From assembly GCF_024585265.1 (NCBI RefSeq), contig NZ_CP036533.1, positions 7,387,001-7,451,000 of the forward strand: a stretch of 64,000 nt of DNA, read 5' to 3'. The translations under genes and the position numbers were made by a program. The DNA is from Bradyrhizobium sp. WBAH42. Lineage in GTDB: Bacteria; Pseudomonadota; Alphaproteobacteria; Rhizobiales; Xanthobacteraceae. Of this stretch, positions 33,506 to 43,600 are shown in pieces (the first letter of the stretch is position 1; the number at the start of each line of letters is the position of its first letter). Below the pieces are notes generated by a model that saw nothing but the letters and a program-made list of their open reading frames with translations, was not told the origin of the DNA and searched no databases.

Positions 33506-35467
33506 ATGCGGACTCAAACGACCAACTATGTCGCACGGCTGTTCGCCGGCGATCTGTCGGCCTTTGGCGGTCCCGCAGCCGACGAGGCCGTCGCCGGCCA
33601 AATCCGCGCCGAGCAGATGTCGCTGGTGCTCGGCTATTCGGTCGGCATCATGCTGGCCAATGCCTGCAACGCCATCGTGCTCGCGATCGCGCTGTGGCCG
33701 TCGCCGGACAGGATCCCTGCGCTGATCTGGGCGGCTTCCGTCGCCGGCGCCGCGATCGCGTTCGGCCTGCAATCGCACGCGGCGCGCCGCATCACCAAGC
33801 CGCAATTCGTCTCGCGTCGCGCGATGCACCGGCTGGTGCGCAACGCCTTCATCCTCGGCGCCGCCTGGGGCATCGTCCCGGTCGCCTTCTTCGCCGGCGC
33901 TTCGACCGGCGGCCAGCTCGTCATTACCTGCCTGTGCGCGGGCATGCTGGCCGGCGGGGCACTCGCCTTCGCCACCATCCCGATCGCGGCGATCGCCTTC
34001 ACGGCGCCGATCTTCCTCGGTATCGCCATCTGCCTCGGCCGGAACGGCGATCTCGCCTTTCTCCTGATCGCCTTTCTCGTCGTGGTCTACGGCAGCGTCC
34101 TGCTGCGCAGCGTGTTCGTCAATTCGTTCTCGTTCGCCCGGCGCGTGATGCGGCAGATCGAGGCCGAGCGCACGGTGCGGCTGGATTCCCTGACCCATCT
34201 GCCCAACCGCGTCGCCTTCAATGAAACGCTCGACGCCGCGCTCAAGCGGCTGGCGCTATCGGGTGAGGAATTCGCGGTGCTCCTGCTCGATCTCGACCGC
34301 TTCAAGGAGGTCAACGACCAGTTCGGCCATCCTGCCGGCGACGAATTCCTGGTCCAGGTGGCAAACCGCCTGCAACGCTGCACGCGCGCCGCCGAGCACG
34401 TCGCGCGCATCGGCGGCGACGAGTTCGCGCTGGTGATGGCCAACCTGACGCGGCCGGAGGATGCGCTCGAGATCGCCGAACGCTTCGTCGCGGCGTTCGC
34501 CGAACCGTTCCAGATCGAGGGCCGTCAGATCGTCGGCGCGACCAGCGTCGGCATCGTGCTGGCGCCGCGCGACGGCAACACGCCGCTCGATCTCATGAAG
34601 AATGCCGATGCCGCGCTCTACCGCGCCAAGAAGGCCGGGCCGGGCACGGTCTGCTTCTTCGAGCAAGCCGATGACAGGTCGTCCCGCGAACGCAAGGCGG
34701 TGCAATCGGACCTCACAGGCGCGATCGTGCGCGACGAGCTGTTCCTGGTGTTCCAGCCGTTCCTGGATCTCGGCAGCAACCGCATCACCGGCTTCGAGGC
34801 ACTGCTGCGCTGGCAGCATCCCACGCGCGGGCTGGTGCCGCCCAGCGAGTTCATCGCCATCGCGGAGGAGACCGGGCTGATCCACGAGATCGGCGAATGG
34901 GTCATCCGCCGCGCCTGCGCGACGGTTGCGGAGTGGCCCGAAGAGATCAGGGTCGCCGTGAATTTCTCGGCCGCGCAGTTTCACAACACGGCCATCCTCC
35001 AGACCATCGTGGAGGCGCTCGCCGAGGCCAGGATCGCCCCGCATCGGCTCGAGATCGAGATCACGGAATCGATGCTGCTGTCGAAATACGGCTCGGCCGC
35101 GACGGTCCTGAACGCGCTGCTGGAGCTCGGCGTCACCGTGGCGCTGGACGATTTCGGCACCGGCTTCTCCTCGCTGACCTACCTGCGCAAGCTGCCGTTC
35201 AGCCGCATCAAGATCGACCAGTCCTTCATCCGCGACATGCTGGTGCAGCCGGACTGCGCGGCGATCGTGAAGTCGGTGATTTCGCTCGCGCGCGATTTGC
35301 AGATCGGCGTCGTGGCGGAGGGCGTCGAGACCGCCGACCAGCTCGAATATCTCAGGCAGATCAATTGCGACGAGGTGCAGGGCTATCTGATCAGCCGGCC
35401 GGTGGCCGCGGACGGGGTGATGGCGCTGCTGGAGACGAAGAAGTACCGGGCGATTTACGCGGCGTAG
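33506..35467 (+). CDS. Membrane GGDEF-EAL cyclic di-GMP protein
   Basis: The 653-residue protein has six or so N-terminal hydrophobic segments (about residues 45-210), a GGDEF domain (about 225-385, IGGDEFALV) and an EAL domain (about 400-650) with GFEALLRW, the DDFGTGFSS loop and IKIDQSFIRDM. The EAL metal ligands look complete, so phosphodiesterase activity is likely. The I-site position reads RAAE instead of RxxD, so feedback inhibition of any cyclase activity is probably lost. ATG 33506 is chosen; a start 57 nt earlier is possible. It may modulate the same pool as the diguanylate cyclase at 18909. Confidence 0.92.
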   Translation: MRTQTTNYVARLFAGDLSAFGGPAADEAVAGQIRAEQMSLVLGYSVGIMLANACNAIVLAIALWPSPDRIPALIWAASVAGAAIAFGLQSHAARRITKPQFVSRRAMHRLVRNAFILGAAWGIVPVAFFAGASTGGQLVITCLCAGMLAGGALAFATIPIAAIAFTAPIFLGIAICLGRNGDLAFLLIAFLVVVYGSVLLRSVFVNSFSFARRVMRQIEAERTVRLDSLTHLPNRVAFNETLDAALKRLALSGEEFAVLLLDLDRFKEVNDQFGHPAGDEFLVQVANRLQRCTRAAEHVARIGGDEFALVMANLTRPEDALEIAERFVAAFAEPFQIEGRQIVGATSVGIVLAPRDGNTPLDLMKNADAALYRAKKAGPGTVCFFEQADDRSSRERKAVQSDLTGAIVRDELFLVFQPFLDLGSNRITGFEALLRWQHPTRGLVPPSEFIAIAEETGLIHEIGEWVIRRACATVAEWPEEIRVAVNFSAAQFHNTAILQTIVEALAEARIAPHRLEIEITESMLLSKYGSAATVLNALLELGVTVALDDFGTGFSSLTYLRKLPFSRIKIDQSFIRDMLVQPDCAAIVKSVISLARDLQIGVVAEGVETADQLEYLRQINCDEVQGYLISRPVAADGVMALLETKKYRAIYAA

Positions 35468-35503
35468 AAAAATTGTGCCTCGGTCCGGCGACTCGGGAGG
35501 TAC

Positions 35504-35616
35504 GCTCCCTCCCCCGCTTGCGGGGGAGGCTGGGGAGAGGGCTGTCTCCGCGGCGGGACTCCCCCAGAGGAGAGAGCCCTGACCCGCGCGTTCGGCGCGA
35601 AGCGGGAGAGGTGAGC
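35504..35616. repeat. Intergenic repeat, family D (CCTCCCCCGC type)
   Basis: It contains CTCCCTCCCCCGC / GCGGGGGAGG and AGAGGGCT / AGAGCCCT arms, then a CGCGCG..CGCGAAG stem, giving several small hairpins. One copy was found in this window. It lies between convergent genes in a 197-bp gap. Confidence 0.65.
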
Positions 35617-35664
35617 CCGCGGCGCCGTCCGCTTCCCCCTAAGAGAATCCCGCTCCGGCCTCGG

Positions 35665-36645
35665 TCAAACCGCATCCGCCCGCAGTAGCGTATCCACCGT
35701 GATCGTACCGCGCGCGCGGGAGACGCAAGCGCAGATCTTCTGGTTGGTTTGCTTCTGGTGGTCGCTGAAGAAGACGTCGCGATGATCGATCTCGCCGTCG
35801 ACCTCGACCACGTCGATGGCGCAGAGGCCGCATTCGCCGCGCTTGCAATCATACATCACGTCGTGGCCGCTGGCATTGAGCACGTCGAGCATCGAGCGCT
35901 CGCGTGGGATTTCGAGCTCGACACCGGAGTCCTTCAGGCGCACGCGGAACGTTTCGGTCGGCAGCGTGCCGCTGGAGCCGAAGGTCTCGTAGCGGAGATC
36001 GGGGAGCGGATGGCCGGCGCCGATCCAGGCATGGCGCGCGGCGTCCAGCATGCGCATCGGGCCGCAGAACAGGGCCAGCGCGCCTTGCGGAAGTGAAGCA
36101 AACAGCGGGTCGAGATCGAGCCGGTGCCCTTCGTCGCTGGCATGAACCACGAGACGATCGCCGAGCATCGCGGCGAGATCGTCGAGATAGGCGGCCTCGT
36201 TGCGCGAGCGCACGGCATAATGCAGGGTCACGTCCGCACCGCGCCGGGCCAGCGCCTGCGCGGCGCCGAGGATCGGGGTGATGCCGATGCCGCCGGCAAT
36301 CAGGCAATAAGTGTTGCGGGTCCAATCGACCGCGAGCAGCGAGGCCGGCTGGGTGATATCGAGCCGTGCGCCCGGTTGCAAGGACCACATGTAGCGCGAG
36401 CCGCCGCGGGAATCCTCAGCACGGCGCACTGCGATCTTCAAGCCCTGCGACGAGGCCTCACCGACCAGCGAATAGGACCGCGTCTCCGGCAGGCCGTCGA
36501 TGGTGACGCTGACATTGATGTGGCTGCCGACCGGATAGGCCGTGGCCTCGAACTGATCCGGCTTGATCAGGAATTCGCGGACGTTCGGGGTGAGATCGCG
36601 GGTGGCGACGAGCGTCGCGGGGGTCCAGGTTTCGATGAAGCGCAT
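35665..36645 (-). CDS. Vanillate O-demethylase reductase-like (FMN/NAD and 2Fe-2S) subunit
   Basis: This 326-residue class IA reductase has an N-terminal FMN-binding domain (RSYSLVGEAS), an NAD-binding domain (LIAGGIGITPILGAAQAL, LFCGPMRMLD) and a C-terminal plant-type ferredoxin with Cys in YDCKRGECGLCAIDV and KICACVS. This order is that of VanB and phthalate dioxygenase reductases, which pass electrons from NAD(P)H to a Rieske oxygenase. That oxygenase is the third gene upstream in the same transcript. ATG 36645 follows GAGGG; it is 11 nt from the GntR stop. Confidence 0.9.
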   Translation of the reverse strand: MRFIETWTPATLVATRDLTPNVREFLIKPDQFEATAYPVGSHINVSVTIDGLPETRSYSLVGEASSQGLKIAVRRAEDSRGGSRYMWSLQPGARLDITQPASLLAVDWTRNTYCLIAGGIGITPILGAAQALARRGADVTLHYAVRSRNEAAYLDDLAAMLGDRLVVHASDEGHRLDLDPLFASLPQGALALFCGPMRMLDAARHAWIGAGHPLPDLRYETFGSSGTLPTETFRVRLKDSGVELEIPRERSMLDVLNASGHDVMYDCKRGECGLCAIDVVEVDGEIDHRDVFFSDHQKQTNQKICACVSRARGTITVDTLLRADAV

Positions 36646-36656
36646 AGTGGCTGCCC

Positions 36657-37409
36657 TCAATCGGTTGCGGTCTTGATCAGCGCGAGCGCCGGCAAGAGGT
36701 CGAGATGGGTCCGGTTGCGCAGCGCGAGCCGCAGGTTTCGCACCGCGAGCCGCGCATGCTCGCGCATGACGGCCTCGGCGCGGGCGCCTTCACGGTTCTC
36801 GATGGCGTCGATCACGACGCGATGGTGCTCCTGGGCGATGATCAGGATCTGCTGCGCCTCCGGCAGTGCCGATTGCGCCATCACGAAGCCGCTCGGCGAG
36901 GCAAACGGCAGCGCCGAGGCGCGGTCGATCTGCCGGATCAGCGGCGGGCTGCGCGACAGCTCGGTGAGCTGGGCATGGAAGCGCGCATTCAGCGTGACGT
37001 AGGACGAGAAAGCATCGACCGAGATCGGCACCTGCCGCAGCAGCTCGTCGATTGCAGCGAGGCACTCCTTCAGCGGCTCGAGCTCGCGCGCGGCGACGCC
37101 GCGCTCGGCGGCAAAGCGCGCCGCCAGACCTTCCAGCGTGCCGCGCAGCTCGATGGAATCGGAGATGTCGCGCTCGGAAAACGCCTTCACCATGAAGCCG
37201 CCGGAGGGGATGGCCTCGAGCAGGCCCTCCTCCTCCAGCCGCACCAGCGCCATGCGCACCGGCGTGCGCGAGGCGCCGGTCGTCTCCACCGCCTGAAGCT
37301 CGGAGATGCGCTCGCCAGGACGCAAGGCGCCCGACAGGATCTGGTCGCGCAACGCGAGCTGCGCCTTGACGGTCTGCGAGATGGAGCGGTCGACCTCACG
37401 CTCGGCCAT
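36657..37409 (-). CDS. GntR-family regulator within the oxygenase operon
   Basis: The 250-residue protein has a winged helix (LSGALRPGERISELQAVETTGASRTPVRMALVRLEEEGLLEAIPSGG) and an FCD domain. It sits between the Rieske oxygenase (3-bp gap) and the reductase (11-bp gap), so it is cotranscribed with both and can regulate its own operon. The two TGTATACA sites in front of the operon fit a GntR operator (GT-N-AC core). VanR regulators of vanillate operons are of this type. Confidence 0.9.
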   Translation of the reverse strand: MAEREVDRSISQTVKAQLALRDQILSGALRPGERISELQAVETTGASRTPVRMALVRLEEEGLLEAIPSGGFMVKAFSERDISDSIELRGTLEGLAARFAAERGVAARELEPLKECLAAIDELLRQVPISVDAFSSYVTLNARFHAQLTELSRSPPLIRQIDRASALPFASPSGFVMAQSALPEAQQILIIAQEHHRVVIDAIENREGARAEAVMREHARLAVRNLRLALRNRTHLDLLPALALIKTATD

Positions 37410-37412
37410 GTT

Positions 37413-38462
37413 CTACTCCGCGGCCTGAAGGTGCTTTGGGGCGTTTTCCTTCGCCACCATCTTGTCGATCAGCTTGCGCGACCACATCGCGCCGGCATCG
37501 ATGTTGAGGTTGTAGAAGATGCGATCGGGGTTCTCGTCCATCGCGCGCTGCTGCGCTTCCAGGATCAGCTCGTCCTCGCGGAAGATGCCGGAGACGCCCT
37601 CGCGGATCTCGGTGGTGAGGCGCTGCTCACCGAGGCGGTAATTGCGGACGAAGGACCAGAAATAATGGCAGGTCTTCTCGGTCTCCGGCGTGATGGTGTT
37701 GAGCACGAAGCCGTTGACGCCCTGCGAGCGGTCGCCTTCCGGCGCACCGGTGCCTGTCGGCGCGACGCCGACGTCGATCGCGATGGTGCACGGTGCCTCG
37801 AAGCGGATGATCTGCCAGCGGTCGACGAGGCCGGGCTTGCCGAGCTGCTTGGCCCAGAACGGCGGCGGCTCGATGCCGCGCATCCAGCGCGTCACCGTGA
37901 CCGTCTTCTCGCCATGGGTGACGTCGAACGGCGCCTCGGCCACCGCATCATTGCCGATGGAGGAGCCGTGCACGAAGGTCTCGTGGGTGAGGTCCATGAG
38001 ATTGTCGAGCACGAGGCGGTAGTCGCAATTGACGTGGATGGTCTTGCCGTCGCCGGCCCAGGCGGGATCGTGATTCCAGTGCATGTCCGGCACCAGCGCG
38101 GGATCGGCCAGCGCGGGATCGCCCATCCAGAGCCAGACATAGCGGTGACGCTCGACCACGGGATAGGCGCGCACGCAGGCAGACGGGTTGATGGTCTCCT
38201 GCGAGGGCATGAAGGTGCAGCGCCCCTGCGCGTTGTACTTCAGGCCATGATAGCCGCAGACGACGGTGTCGCCCTCGAGCCGGCCCTTGGACAGCGGCAC
38301 CAGGCGATGCCAGCAGGCATCCTCCAGCGCGGCCACCGAGCCGTCGGCCTTGCGATACATCACGACATGCTTGCCGCAGATCGTCCGCGGCAACAGCGCC
38401 GCCTTGACGTCGGCGTCCCACGCAGCAGCGTACCAGGCGTTCATGGGGAAGGGTTTTGTCAT
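37413..38462 (-). CDS. Rieske oxygenase large subunit, vanillate O-demethylase-like
   Basis: The 349-residue protein has an N-terminal Rieske domain with CWH...CGYHG (2 Cys and 2 His, about residues 50-73). A VanA-type catalytic domain follows, with the mononuclear iron motif NLMDLTHETFVHGSSIG (two His and the bridging Asp). Such enzymes remove methyl groups from methoxylated aromatics such as vanillate, giving protocatechuate and formaldehyde. Substrate is inferred from family and from the vanA-vanR-vanB-like gene set. First gene of the operon. Confidence 0.88.
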   Translation of the reverse strand: MTKPFPMNAWYAAAWDADVKAALLPRTICGKHVVMYRKADGSVAALEDACWHRLVPLSKGRLEGDTVVCGYHGLKYNAQGRCTFMPSQETINPSACVRAYPVVERHRYVWLWMGDPALADPALVPDMHWNHDPAWAGDGKTIHVNCDYRLVLDNLMDLTHETFVHGSSIGNDAVAEAPFDVTHGEKTVTVTRWMRGIEPPPFWAKQLGKPGLVDRWQIIRFEAPCTIAIDVGVAPTGTGAPEGDRSQGVNGFVLNTITPETEKTCHYFWSFVRNYRLGEQRLTTEIREGVSGIFREDELILEAQQRAMDENPDRIFYNLNIDAGAMWSRKLIDKMVAKENAPKHLQAAE

Positions 38463-38493
38463 TGTCTCGCTCCCACGGCTTATGAATACGTTA

Positions 38494-38501
38494 TGTATAC
38501 A
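38494..38501. promoter_or_regulatory. Operator-like TGTATACA, proximal site of the oxygenase operon
   Basis: TGTATACA is a perfect 8-bp palindrome inside TTATGTATACAATAA, 31 bp before the start codon of the oxygenase gene. The same octamer recurs at 38567. Confidence 0.6.
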
Positions 38502-38566
38502 ATAACTGAGGCGCAGAATTGTTCAACACCAAATAAGCCCTAATAAGATACCTCTATACCAACTTC

Positions 38567-38574
38567 TGTATACA
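38567..38574. promoter_or_regulatory. Operator-like TGTATACA, distal site of the oxygenase operon
   Basis: This is a second copy of the octamer TGTATACA followed by TAAA, 73 bp upstream of the proximal one (seven helical turns). Two copies this close to a GntR-bearing operon suggest cooperative binding or looping. Confidence 0.55.
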
Positions 38575-38587
38575 TAAACTCTCGGAG

Positions 38588-38690
38588 GTCATCGCCCGCG
38601 AAGGCGGGCGATCCAGTACTCCGCAGCGGAAATTGCCTGAACCAATGACCGCCGCGGAGTACTGGATTCCCCGCCTTCGCGGGGAATGAC
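38588..38690. repeat. Intergenic palindromic repeat, family B copy 2
   Basis: It starts GTCATCGCCCGCGAAGGC and ends CGCGGGGAATGAC, with inner ATCCAGTACTCCGC and GCGGAGTACTGGAT arms. It shares the outer GTCAT..ATGAC ends and inner ATCCAGTAC of the copy at 9411-9498. The remaining bases between 38691 and pgm show nothing recognisable. Confidence 0.82.
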
Positions 38691-38776
38691 AGCGGTGACT
38701 GCGGTCCAAGCGGGGCACGCGGCCCACCCTCAAGGGACTCCAAGGGAGGGGTAAGAGGGGCGCTTGCGCCGGGGAG

Positions 38777-40423
<1,647 letters not shown>

Positions 40424-40584
40424 TGAAATATCCTCGTCCTGTCGTGAGTGCGGGACACCATAGCATCGGCCCGGCCCCCGCCAAGGGCACAACACGCGCG
40501 AGGGGGAAGGCGTTCCTTGGGGGTAGCGAAGGTGGTGCAGCGGGTTCGTGCTATGCTCGGCACCACCACCCATCGAATCGTCTC

Positions 40585-41721
40585 ATGATCCCTTCGCGCA
40601 AGCTGCTCGTGTTGATCGCCGGCCTCATCCTGGCCGGCGCACCGGCGCGCGCCGCGGAGTTCTACACCGAGGACCTTCGCATCCCGATGGCGGAGGCCGG
40701 ACCGCAGGGGCTCGAGGCCTTCCTGGTCCGACCTGCGGGGACGAAGCGCTATCCCTTGGCGCTGCTCAGCCACGGCTCGCCGCGCAAGTTCGAGGACCGA
40801 GCGGCGATGTCGGCGCATAAATATTACGGCATTGCGCTGGAATACGCCCGGCGCGGCTTTGCGGCGCTGATCGTGATGCGGCGCGGCTATGGCACCTCGC
40901 CCGGCGGGCGCGTCGACAGCGTCGGCGGTTGCGCAAAGGCGGCGTACCTGCCGGCGGCCGCCGTCGCAGTTTCCGATCTGCGCGCCGCGATCGATGCGAT
41001 GGCGCACCGGGGCGACGTCACGATTTCGGGCATGATCGCGGCCGGCCATTCCGCCGGCGGCCTTGCCACGGTGGCGCTGAGCGCGCAGGCCCCGCCCGGT
41101 CTCGTCGCCGCGATCAACTTCGCCGGCGGCCGCGGCTCGCGCGACGACGACGATGTCTGCAACGAGGAGGGGCTGGTGCAGGCCTTCGCCACCTTCGGCA
41201 AGAGCTCGCGCGTGCCGATGCTGTGGGTCTATGCGAGCAACGATTCCTATTTCGGTCCCGATCTCGCGCGCCGCCTCCATGACGGGTTTCGCGCCGGTGG
41301 CGGCAATGCGAGGTTCGTGGCGGCGCCGGCTTACGGCGACGACGGCCATTATCTCTATTCGGTCGCGGGCCGGCCGCAATGGACACCGTATCTCGACGCC
41401 TTCCTGCGCGAGCGCGGGCTCGGCCGTGAACTCCTGAGCCTGCCCGATCCGCTGCCGCCACCGCCCCAGCTCAGCGAGGCCGCGCGGGCCGAGTTCGCGC
41501 GCTATCTCGCCAGCCTGCTGCCGCACAAGGCCTTTGCGGTGTCGCCGAACGGCGGCTACGGCTGGCGCACCGGCCGTGCGACAACTGAAGAGGCCCGGCG
41601 CGACTCGCTGGCGGCCTGCATGAAATGGTCGCCCAGTTGCACGCTCTATGCGGTCGATGACCAGCTGGCCGAGCCATCGCAGGCCAGACCCACCGACCAG
41701 AGCGCCCGCGCGCGGCAGTGA
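40585..41721 (+). CDS. Exported alpha/beta-hydrolase (dienelactone hydrolase-like)
   Basis: The 378-residue protein has a signal peptide (cleaved after ARA, about residue 23) and an alpha/beta-hydrolase core. YPLALLSHGSP is the oxyanion strand, AAGHSAGGLATVAL carries nucleophile Ser156, and MLWVYASNDSYFGP and GDDGHYLYS hold likely acid and His. The C-terminal 110 residues contain a FAVSPNGGYGWRTG segment of the type that stabilises extracytoplasmic proteins with Cys (CMKWSPSCTLYAV). Substrate unknown. Its stop overlaps the next start as GTGA. Confidence 0.82.
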   Translation: MIPSRKLLVLIAGLILAGAPARAAEFYTEDLRIPMAEAGPQGLEAFLVRPAGTKRYPLALLSHGSPRKFEDRAAMSAHKYYGIALEYARRGFAALIVMRRGYGTSPGGRVDSVGGCAKAAYLPAAAVAVSDLRAAIDAMAHRGDVTISGMIAAGHSAGGLATVALSAQAPPGLVAAINFAGGRGSRDDDDVCNEEGLVQAFATFGKSSRVPMLWVYASNDSYFGPDLARRLHDGFRAGGGNARFVAAPAYGDDGHYLYSVAGRPQWTPYLDAFLRERGLGRELLSLPDPLPPPPQLSEAARAEFARYLASLLPHKAFAVSPNGGYGWRTGRATTEEARRDSLAACMKWSPSCTLYAVDDQLAEPSQARPTDQSARARQ

Positions 41722-42536
41722 CAGACGCGCCAGAGGCCGGTTTGTTAACTCCGGAGCTCTATGACAAGCCCATGCTGTGGGATCGGGCACGCTTCAATCT
41801 CGGCGCGACGTGGAGGCATGTCGCGGTCGTCCTGCTCGTGTCGGCTCCGATCGGCGCGCTTGCGGGCGACGGGGACACCGAGCTCGGCGCCGGCGAAACG
41901 CCGTCGTCGCGCGCGATGATCCGGAAGATCATCGAGCGGGAAACGAAAAGCACCAATCTGCCGGCCGATATCGCCGAGGCGGTCGTCTTCGTCGAAAGCG
42001 GCTACAACCCCGCAATCATCGGTGGCGCGGGCGAAATCGGCCTGATGCAGGTGCGCCCCGAGACGGCGGCGATGCTGGGCTTCCGCGGCAGCAACGCGGA
42101 GCTGGCCGAACCCGACGTCAACATCCATTACGGGGTGCTTTATCTCAGCCAGGCCTGGCGTCTTTCGGGCGGGGACCTCTGCCGCGCCCTGATGAAATAC
42201 CGGGCGGGTCACGGCGAAGAGGGGATGACCGGGCGGTCGCAGGTCTATTGCAACCGGGCCCGCAACCGGCTTCTCGCGATGAGCGCGATGCCGGCAGGCC
42301 CCGAAGCTGCGGCTGCTCCGGATCCGGCGCCTGCAGTTGCCGTTGCGGCCGCGGCTGCGGCGCCCGCAAAAGCGGCGAGCCGCCCGAAGATGCCGGTGCA
42401 GCCCAAAGCCGTCTATGCCAGCTATCGTCAAGGCACTGCAGCCGGCAGCCGCGCCTATTGGGCCGCTCACGAGGCGAGGGTCAGCCAGATCAAGGCGCGC
42501 ATCGAAGCACGTTGGAAGCGCGTTGCATCGCGCTGA
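41718..42536 (+). CDS. Lytic transglycosylase (SLT domain)
   Basis: The 272-residue protein starts at GTG 41718, overlapping the hydrolase stop. A hydrophobic segment near residues 35-55 acts as signal or anchor. The SLT domain follows with VVFVESGYNP (catalytic Glu93), GEIGLMQVRPETAAMLG and YLSQAWRLSGGDLCRALMKYRAGHG. The C-terminal 80 residues are Ala/Pro-rich with a Lys/Arg-rich end. It cleaves peptidoglycan to 1,6-anhydro products in the periplasm. An in-frame ATG at 41772 is an alternative start. The overlap suggests coordinated expression of two exported enzymes. Confidence 0.9.
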   Translation: MTDAPEAGLLTPELYDKPMLWDRARFNLGATWRHVAVVLLVSAPIGALAGDGDTELGAGETPSSRAMIRKIIERETKSTNLPADIAEAVVFVESGYNPAIIGGAGEIGLMQVRPETAAMLGFRGSNAELAEPDVNIHYGVLYLSQAWRLSGGDLCRALMKYRAGHGEEGMTGRSQVYCNRARNRLLAMSAMPAGPEAAAAPDPAPAVAVAAAAAAPAKAASRPKMPVQPKAVYASYRQGTAAGSRAYWAAHEARVSQIKARIEARWKRVASR

Positions 42537-42553
42537 CGGCGATGCCCTATGCT

Positions 42554-43354
42554 CTAGAGCCGCTCGCTGAGCGCGAGCTTGTAGCCAACGCCGGTGACGG
42601 TCGCGATCACGGGCGTGCCGCTGCCGACCAGCTTGCGGCGCAGTCGTGCCACCAGCGCATCGACCGTGCGGATGTCGACGTCGGCCTGGCGGTTGCTGAC
42701 GACCTCGATCAGATAGTCGCGGCTGAGCGGCCTGCCGTCGGCGCCGACGAGCGCCGCCAGCAGGTCGAATTCGGCGCGCGTCAGCGCCACCGGCTTGCCG
42801 TCGTTGCCGAGCAGTTCGCGCCGGGTCAGGTCGATGATCCAGTCGCCGAAGGCGATCGAATTGTGGTTGCGCGCCGCCTTGCGGTCGATCGAGCGCCGCC
42901 GCAGCACGCTGCGCGCACGCGCGAGCAGATCGCGCAGGTTGATCGGCTTGGTGACGTAATGGTCGCCGGCGACCTCGAGGCCGAGAATGCGGTCGACGTC
43001 GGTGTCGCGCCGCGTCACGAAGATGATGCCCACGTTGCCGGCGGCCTGGATCTCCTTGGCGAGCTCGAAGCCGTCGCCGTCGGGCAGTTGCACGTCGAGG
43101 AAGACGAGATCAGTGCGCGCGCGCAGCGCCTGACGGCACTCCGTGCAGGAGCCGGCGCCGACCACATCGAAATTGTTGTCGCTGAAATAGTCGACCAGCA
43201 TGGTCCGTGTCACCGGATCGTCCTCGACGACGATCAGCCGCTCGCGGCCGACCGGACGCGATTCCTGACGTGCGGAAACCGTCACGGTCCTGGATGATCC
43301 GACCTGCGAATTCAAGTCGCTGCGCGTCGCGCTGTCATGTGAACGGACATTCAC
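42554..43354 (-). CDS. OmpR-family response regulator, orphan
   Basis: The 266-residue protein has a 38-residue N-terminal extension, a receiver domain (acidic Glu44-Asp45-Asp46, phospho-acceptor Asp87 in FLDVQLPDGDG, Thr114, Lys136) and a C-terminal winged helix (about 165-262, DIRTVDALVARLRRKLVGSGTPVIATVTGVGYKLA). The segment before Lys136 reads GDHYVTKP instead of the usual DDYVTKP. GTG 43354 is the start; the nearby ATG is out of frame. No sensor kinase is next to it, so its partner is elsewhere. Confidence 0.9.
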   Translation of the reverse strand: MNVRSHDSATRSDLNSQVGSSRTVTVSARQESRPVGRERLIVVEDDPVTRTMLVDYFSDNNFDVVGAGSCTECRQALRARTDLVFLDVQLPDGDGFELAKEIQAAGNVGIIFVTRRDTDVDRILGLEVAGDHYVTKPINLRDLLARARSVLRRRSIDRKAARNHNSIAFGDWIIDLTRRELLGNDGKPVALTRAEFDLLAALVGADGRPLSRDYLIEVVSNRQADVDIRTVDALVARLRRKLVGSGTPVIATVTGVGYKLALSERL

Positions 43355-43600
43355 AGCCTGTTCGAGCCCCCGAAATTGCCTGCCGCAATACTAGGCGCGT
43401 TGTGACGCGCAAACAATATTGGTCATGGTCTCAACGTATTTAGTATGAATTGGCCCACAATTCTCATTCCGCGCACCATCGCGCCGGCAGCCTCCCGATC
43501 TCTGAAAATCAGATTACACTTCGGGTAGCCCGCTGCGGCTTGCTCCGCCCGTGAGCTCACATCTACTGTGCGTCCAAAAGCCTGCACTCGGAGGTGGCCC

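Noticed and set aside
43355..43600. Small gene between the response regulator and MBL-fold gene
   Set aside because: Frames here are short and without ribosome sites; the region is better explained as a divergent promoter.
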